From: Bacilli bacterium
GTDB lineage: Bacteria > Bacillota_I > Bacilli_A > RF39 > UBA660
Length of the DNA stretch: 8,151 nt
Assembly (NCBI GenBank): GCA_900751815.1
Contig: CAADST010000019.1
Coordinates: forward strand, 1-8,151
Direction of reading: 5' to 3'
Shown here one piece after another: positions 4,830 through 8,151 of the stretch. Numbering within the stretch: the first letter of the stretch is position 1; each line of letters starts with the position of its first letter. The position numbers and the translations under genes are program-made. The notes beneath the pieces are model-generated. The model worked only from the letters and a program-made list of their open reading frames with translations, was not told the origin of the DNA and did not search any database.

Positions 4830-6971
4830 TCACTCCTCGATTAAAGATAAACTTACTCTTCCCTTATCTTTTTCTATTCCACAAATGTGGACATTTATTA
4901 TATCTCCAACTTTTAAAATCTCACTAGGATGTTTAACAAAACCTTTACTCATTTTAGAAATGTGTATTAAAGCATCATCATGAAGACCAATATCAACAAA
5001 AGCACCGAATGCCGTAACATTACGAACAGTACCTTCAAGTTCCATACCAAGTTCTAAATCATCAATTGAAAGTATATCACTTCTTAAAGTCATTTGTTTT
5101 ATTTCATCCCGTGGATCAATTACCCCATTTACTAAATTATCTTTGATAAGTTGCCACTTTTCTTCGGAAATATTATATTTTTCTAATATTTCTTTATCAT
5201 TTAATTTATTTATTTCTTCTTGCATTTTACTTGTTCCAACCAAAGATACATCAATTTTATAATCACCTAATATTTTATTAACAATATCATAATCTTCGGG
5301 GTGAATATTAGTTTTATCTAGAGGATTATCACCATTAAATATCCTTAAGAACCCTGCAGATTGTTCAAATGCTTTAGCATTATCTTCAACACTCTCAAGT
5401 TCACTCCTCGATTTAATTACCCCATTTTTCTTGCGATAATCTAGTATCTTTTTAATAATACTTTTATTTAAACCAGAGACATAATTTAAAATACTTTCAC
5501 TAGCATTATTTAAATTAACTCCAACCTTATTAACTATTTTACTTACAACAAATGAAAGTTCTTCATCAAGTTCTTTTTGTTTTAAATCATGTTGATAAAG
5601 TCCTACTCCAATACTTTTTGGATCAATCTTAACAAGTTCTGATAAAGCATCTTGCAATCTTCTACCAATACTTACAGCACTTCTTTGTTCAACAGAGTAA
5701 TCTGGAAATTCGCGTTTTGCTAAAGGCGATGCCGAATAAACACTAGCACCCGCTTCACTAACAATGACATATTTAACATCTAAATTATATTTTTTTATTA
5801 AGTTAGCCACAAATGCTTCACTTTCACGGGAAGCTGTACCATTACCAATAGCAATTATTTTAACATTGTGCTTCCCAATCAATGCCAGCATAATTTTTTC
5901 CGCCATATCAACTTCTTTTTTAGGTTCATGGGGATAAATCACGCCAATTTCTAGAACTTCACCAGTTGGTGATAAAACTGCTAGTTTGCAACCAGTTCTA
6001 AAAGCTGGATCAAAGCCCATAACAACACTGCCCTTTATCGGAGGTGTTAATAATAAATTTTCTAAGTTATTACCAAATTCTTCAATACCAAATTCACTGG
6101 CTTTATCAAATAATTCTGCTTTAATATCTCGCTCTAAAGAAGGCTCTAGTAATCTTTTCCAAGCATCCATTATAAACGCTTCCATATCACTTATAAGCGG
6201 ACTTTTTTTATTGCCAATTACTTGGTCATGTAAATATTCTAAGACTTTTTTACTATCAACACTTAAACTATAAGTGACAATTTTTTCTTTTTCTGCTCTA
6301 TTAATAGCTAGTATTTGATGTGGTTTAATATTAGTTATTTTAGCTTCAAAATTATAATATATTTCATAAACTTTGTTAGGGTCTTCCGCATTCTTTTTTA
6401 GTTTGGAAGTAATTACCCCATTATACCAATAATATTTTCTAATATATTTACGATATTTAGGATTATCACTTATCCAATCTGCAATAATATATCCGGCATT
6501 TGTTATAGCATCATCTATTGTCTTTACGCTTTCATTTAAAAAGTCTTTAGCCACTTCATCCCTAGTTTTATTAGGTAAGCTCATAATAATTTTTGCTAAA
6601 GGTTCTAAGCCCATTTTAATAGCTTCAGTTCCCTTAGTTTTTCTTTTTTCTTTAAATGGCGCATAGATATCTTCAACTTCACTAAGACGAGTTGCTTCAT
6701 CAATGGCTTTTACTAACTCTGGAGTAAGCATTCCTTTTTCATCAATTAATCTTTTAACATCATCTTTGCGTGCTTGTAAATTAACCGCATAGTTATATTC
6801 GGTTTCAATAAGCCGCAATTCTTCTTCATTTAAATTACCTGTTACTTCTTTACGATATCTCGCAATAAAAGGAATAGTTGCCCCTTCACTAAGCATATTT
6901 ATAACAGCCTTAATTTGATTAGACCCTAAATTTATTTTACTACTTACTTTGTTTATAACTTCTTCATTCAT
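4830..6971 (-). CDS. tex: Tex, S1-domain RNA-binding transcription accessory protein
   Basis: Cytoplasmic nucleic-acid-binding protein of the Tex family, which associates with transcription and, in some bacteria, affects toxin expression and stress tolerance. Length is 713 residues, slightly short of the usual 720-780. Domains in order: N-terminal Tex helical region (about 1-190, with IPFIARYRKEVTG at 33-45), YqgF/RNase H-like domain (about 315-445, with DPAFRTGCKLAVL at 321-333, GNGTASRE at 377-384 and EAGASVYSAS at 406-415), helix-hairpin-helix regions (about 450-630, with DPKSIGVGLYQHD at 450-462), and a C-terminal S1 domain (about 640-710, with GTVRNVTAFGAFVDIG at 647-662). The family's central Asn/Cys motif is altered (KIVNKVGVNLNNAS at 478-491, no Cys). 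ATG at 6971-6969 has SD AGAGGT (6984-6979). It is first in a three-gene operon with its own promoter. Confidence 0.96.
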   Translation of the reverse strand: MNEEVINKVSSKINLGSNQIKAVINMLSEGATIPFIARYRKEVTGNLNEEELRLIETEYNYAVNLQARKDDVKRLIDEKGMLTPELVKAIDEATRLSEVEDIYAPFKEKRKTKGTEAIKMGLEPLAKIIMSLPNKTRDEVAKDFLNESVKTIDDAITNAGYIIADWISDNPKYRKYIRKYYWYNGVITSKLKKNAEDPNKVYEIYYNFEAKITNIKPHQILAINRAEKEKIVTYSLSVDSKKVLEYLHDQVIGNKKSPLISDMEAFIMDAWKRLLEPSLERDIKAELFDKASEFGIEEFGNNLENLLLTPPIKGSVVMGFDPAFRTGCKLAVLSPTGEVLEIGVIYPHEPKKEVDMAEKIMLALIGKHNVKIIAIGNGTASRESEAFVANLIKKYNLDVKYVIVSEAGASVYSASPLAKREFPDYSVEQRSAVSIGRRLQDALSELVKIDPKSIGVGLYQHDLKQKELDEELSFVVSKIVNKVGVNLNNASESILNYVSGLNKSIIKKILDYRKKNGVIKSRSELESVEDNAKAFEQSAGFLRIFNGDNPLDKTNIHPEDYDIVNKILGDYKIDVSLVGTSKMQEEINKLNDKEILEKYNISEEKWQLIKDNLVNGVIDPRDEIKQMTLRSDILSIDDLELGMELEGTVRNVTAFGAFVDIGLHDDALIHISKMSKGFVKHPSEILKVGDIINVHICGIEKDKGRVSLSLIEE
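4833..4838 (-). promoter_or_regulatory. Shine-Dalgarno site that fixes the start at ATG 4827
   Basis: Minus strand GAGGAG (4838-4833), then TGAAT, then ATG (4827-4825): a five-base spacing. The upstream GTG (4833-4831) shares its first G with this site and cannot be served by it. The tex TGA stop (4832-4830) lies between the site and the ATG, so tex ribosomes end exactly where the next gene starts, which suits translational coupling. Confidence 0.8.
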
Positions 6972-6989
6972 GTTTTATACCTCTATTTA

Positions 6990-7018
6990 ATTATAAGAGA
7001 TTTTTACCATTAAAACAA
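6990..7018 (-). promoter_or_regulatory. Sigma-A promoter of the tex operon
   Basis: On the minus strand TTGTTT (7018-7013) and a perfect TATAAT (6995-6990) are separated by 17 bases. The predicted start near 6984-6983 falls at the SD itself, so the leader would be only about 13 nt, almost leaderless. It lies in the 62-bp gap after the HipA-like gene, where I see no convincing terminator, so read-through from that gene is also possible. Confidence 0.65.
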
Positions 7019-7033
7019 GAGTTTATGAGAATT

Positions 7034-7984
7034 TTATCTAACTCGCTTTAAACCAGTAATATTTAATAACTCATTAAAATAATCATAATATTCTTTTAAT
7101 CTTATTTGATAGAAATTTTTAATATTATCTGGTATAAGAAAACTAGTTTGTATTTCAATTAAATTAATAATTCTATTAATATTTTCAGGACTTATTACCC
7201 AGAGTAAATTAGATATTAAATCACTATATTCTTTTATACTTTCTTTTTGTAACTTATATATATTATCTTCAACAAATAAAGTATTATTATCAATTGTATA
7301 TTCAACATCGATAAAATCTGCTGATTCAATTAAAATTCGATAATTATCAAATAATGGTTGTAAATGTTTTTCTCCACTTGCATATTCTACAATACCCCAA
7401 TTAAAACAATGACGATCACTTTGACCTAAGAATATATCAAAAATAAATAATTTAACTAATTCACCTACAATAGTTTTAACAATATTTTGCATATCAGGAT
7501 TAAATTTATAATATTCTTCTAAAGCCGCCCAGGAATCTAGCAAATTATTATATTTAAAATATCTTTTTCCATAATTATATAATAATATTTCTTTACCAGA
7601 AATATAATTGGCTCCATTTTCTTTAAAATCTTTGGATATTACCCCGTTTAGACCACCGATAGTTGCAAGGTCATAATATACACAAGGCAAATCCATATCT
7701 TTTGCCACATAATAAGCGAGTAATTCATTATATGGATAAATCACTGGAATACCATTTTTTGCTAATGAATCATATTTAAAATAATAAGTTGTATTATCAT
7801 ATATAAAAGAAAAGACAAGTTGCGTATTATTATCATTTTGATTTTTTTTCACAATTTTTAAACCCGGAATTTTCTTTAGCTTCTTTAATAACTTATTAAA
7901 ATTTAAAGACTTATCAACTTTAAGTATTTCATTTAAATTTAAAAATCCGTTAATTCTTTCCATATTTAAAACAAACACACTCAT
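7034..7984 (-). CDS. HipA-like protein kinase (short form)
   Basis: 316-residue protein with the core of a HipA/PI3-4-kinase-like Ser/Thr kinase. The catalytic loop is GQSDRHCFNWG (187-197), with catalytic D190, H192 and metal-binding N195. It is followed by the second metal Asp in PLFDN (210-214, D213). A likely ATP-contacting lysine is K70 in YYFKYD, and a conserved Glu is E87 in YNELLAYYVA. HipA itself is about 440 residues and has an extra N-terminal domain; here only about 55 residues precede the kinase core, so it is closer to solo HipA_C/CtkA-like kinases. Targets are unknown. No HipB-like DNA-binding gene is adjacent; the upstream neighbour is tag. The ATG at 7984-7982 lies inside tag (35-base overlap) with GGAG 12 bases upstream, which is long; ATG at 7963 (codon 8) is an alternative, with no clear SD. 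A sampled line (7081-7140) is only 9/60 G+C, suggesting an accessory gene. Confidence 0.75.
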   Translation of the reverse strand: MSVFVLNMERINGFLNLNEILKVDKSLNFNKLLKKLKKIPGLKIVKKNQNDNNTQLVFSFIYDNTTYYFKYDSLAKNGIPVIYPYNELLAYYVAKDMDLPCVYYDLATIGGLNGVISKDFKENGANYISGKEILLYNYGKRYFKYNNLLDSWAALEEYYKFNPDMQNIVKTIVGELVKLFIFDIFLGQSDRHCFNWGIVEYASGEKHLQPLFDNYRILIESADFIDVEYTIDNNTLFVEDNIYKLQKESIKEYSDLISNLLWVISPENINRIINLIEIQTSFLIPDNIKNFYQIRLKEYYDYFNELLNITGLKRVR

Positions 7985-8151
7985 GACTATTAATTACTCC
8001 AATAGCTTGTAAATACGAGTAAATTATAGTTGTTCCTACAAATGTCATGCCTTTCTTCTTTAAAATATTAGATATTTTATCGGATAATTCATTATGAGTA
8101 ATTTTACTATCAATATACAATACTTCATTATTAGTAAAAGACCAGATAAAA
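7950..8151 (-). CDS. tag: DNA-3-methyladenine glycosylase I (Tag), 3' end only
   Basis: The minus-strand frame beginning in the last bases of the window is open for 66 residues to TAA at 7952-7950; the 5' part lies beyond the edge. The protein reads as the Tag C-terminus: FIWSFTNNE (1-9 of the fragment), KKKGMTFVGTTIIYSYLQAIGV (31-52), and then SHECVC with the His-x3-Cys pair (H56, C60) that, with an N-terminal Cys and His, forms the Tag zinc site. Tag removes 3-methyladenine from alkylated DNA in base-excision repair. The stop lies 35 bases inside the HipA-like gene, so the two overlap and are likely co-transcribed. The fragment has no internal start or full length, so only motif recognition reveals it. 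Confidence 0.88.
   Translation of the reverse strand, partial: FIWSFTNNEVLYIDSKITHNELSDKISNILKKKGMTFVGTTIIYSYLQAIGVINSHECVCFKYGKN

Noticed and set aside
4828..4833. GTG at 4833 as start of the unknown membrane protein
   Set aside because: It overlaps the SD GAGGAG, whereas ATG 4827 sits five bases after it.
5986..6273. Plus-strand open frame of 95 codons antisense to tex
   Set aside because: Entirely within the conserved YqgF and helical regions of tex, with no SD and no recognisable protein; a shadow frame.
1..8151. CRISPR array, insertion sequence or tRNA/rRNA genes
   Set aside because: No regularly spaced repeats, transposase motifs, or cloverleaf/rRNA signatures seen on either strand.

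Overview
This is an AT-rich window, with most of its genes on the minus strand. It looks like part of a chromosome from a low-GC Firmicutes/Bacilli lineage, possibly one of the small-genome, Mollicutes-like gut clades (RF39/Erysipelotrichia type). That placement is inferred from base composition, gene content and Shine-Dalgarno style, not from a marker gene. TGA is used as a stop (ends of tex and of the gene at 4102-4827) and Trp is TGG, so the standard bacterial code applies and not the Mycoplasma code.

Layout from left to right. (1) Positions 1-1056, plus strand: the 3' part of a putative zinc metallopeptidase gene (HELLH plus NEGYTE) that enters from outside the window. It is convergent with (2) a two-gene sufS-sufU operon at 2724-1122, minus strand, for sulfur mobilisation and Fe-S cluster assembly, closed by a hairpin terminator. 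(3) A 250-bp intergenic region (2725-2974) holds two candidate minus-strand promoters for sufS. Back to back with them is a plus-strand promoter with perfect -35 and -10 hexamers that drives no ORF. It leads into a stable two-stem structure and then a strong terminator, a good candidate for an undescribed small RNA of about 103 nt. (4) A three-gene minus-strand operon follows: tex (RNA-binding transcription accessory protein), a small membrane-anchored protein of unknown function, and an AI-2E/PerM-family membrane protein. It has its own promoter before tex and shares the bidirectional terminator with the small RNA. (5) At the right edge are a HipA-like protein kinase gene and, overlapping its start, the 3' end of a tag gene (3-methyladenine DNA glycosylase I) that continues beyond the window.

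The tex and suf genes are housekeeping. The metallopeptidase and the HipA-like kinase look more accessory and are visibly more AT-rich where sampled. The most interesting points are the candidate small RNA between two operons, the unusual residues at the SufS/SufU interface, the HipA-like kinase with no visible antitoxin partner, and several start codons or gene ends that a plain ORF call would get wrong (1-186, 4825-4833, 1524-1526, 7950-8151).
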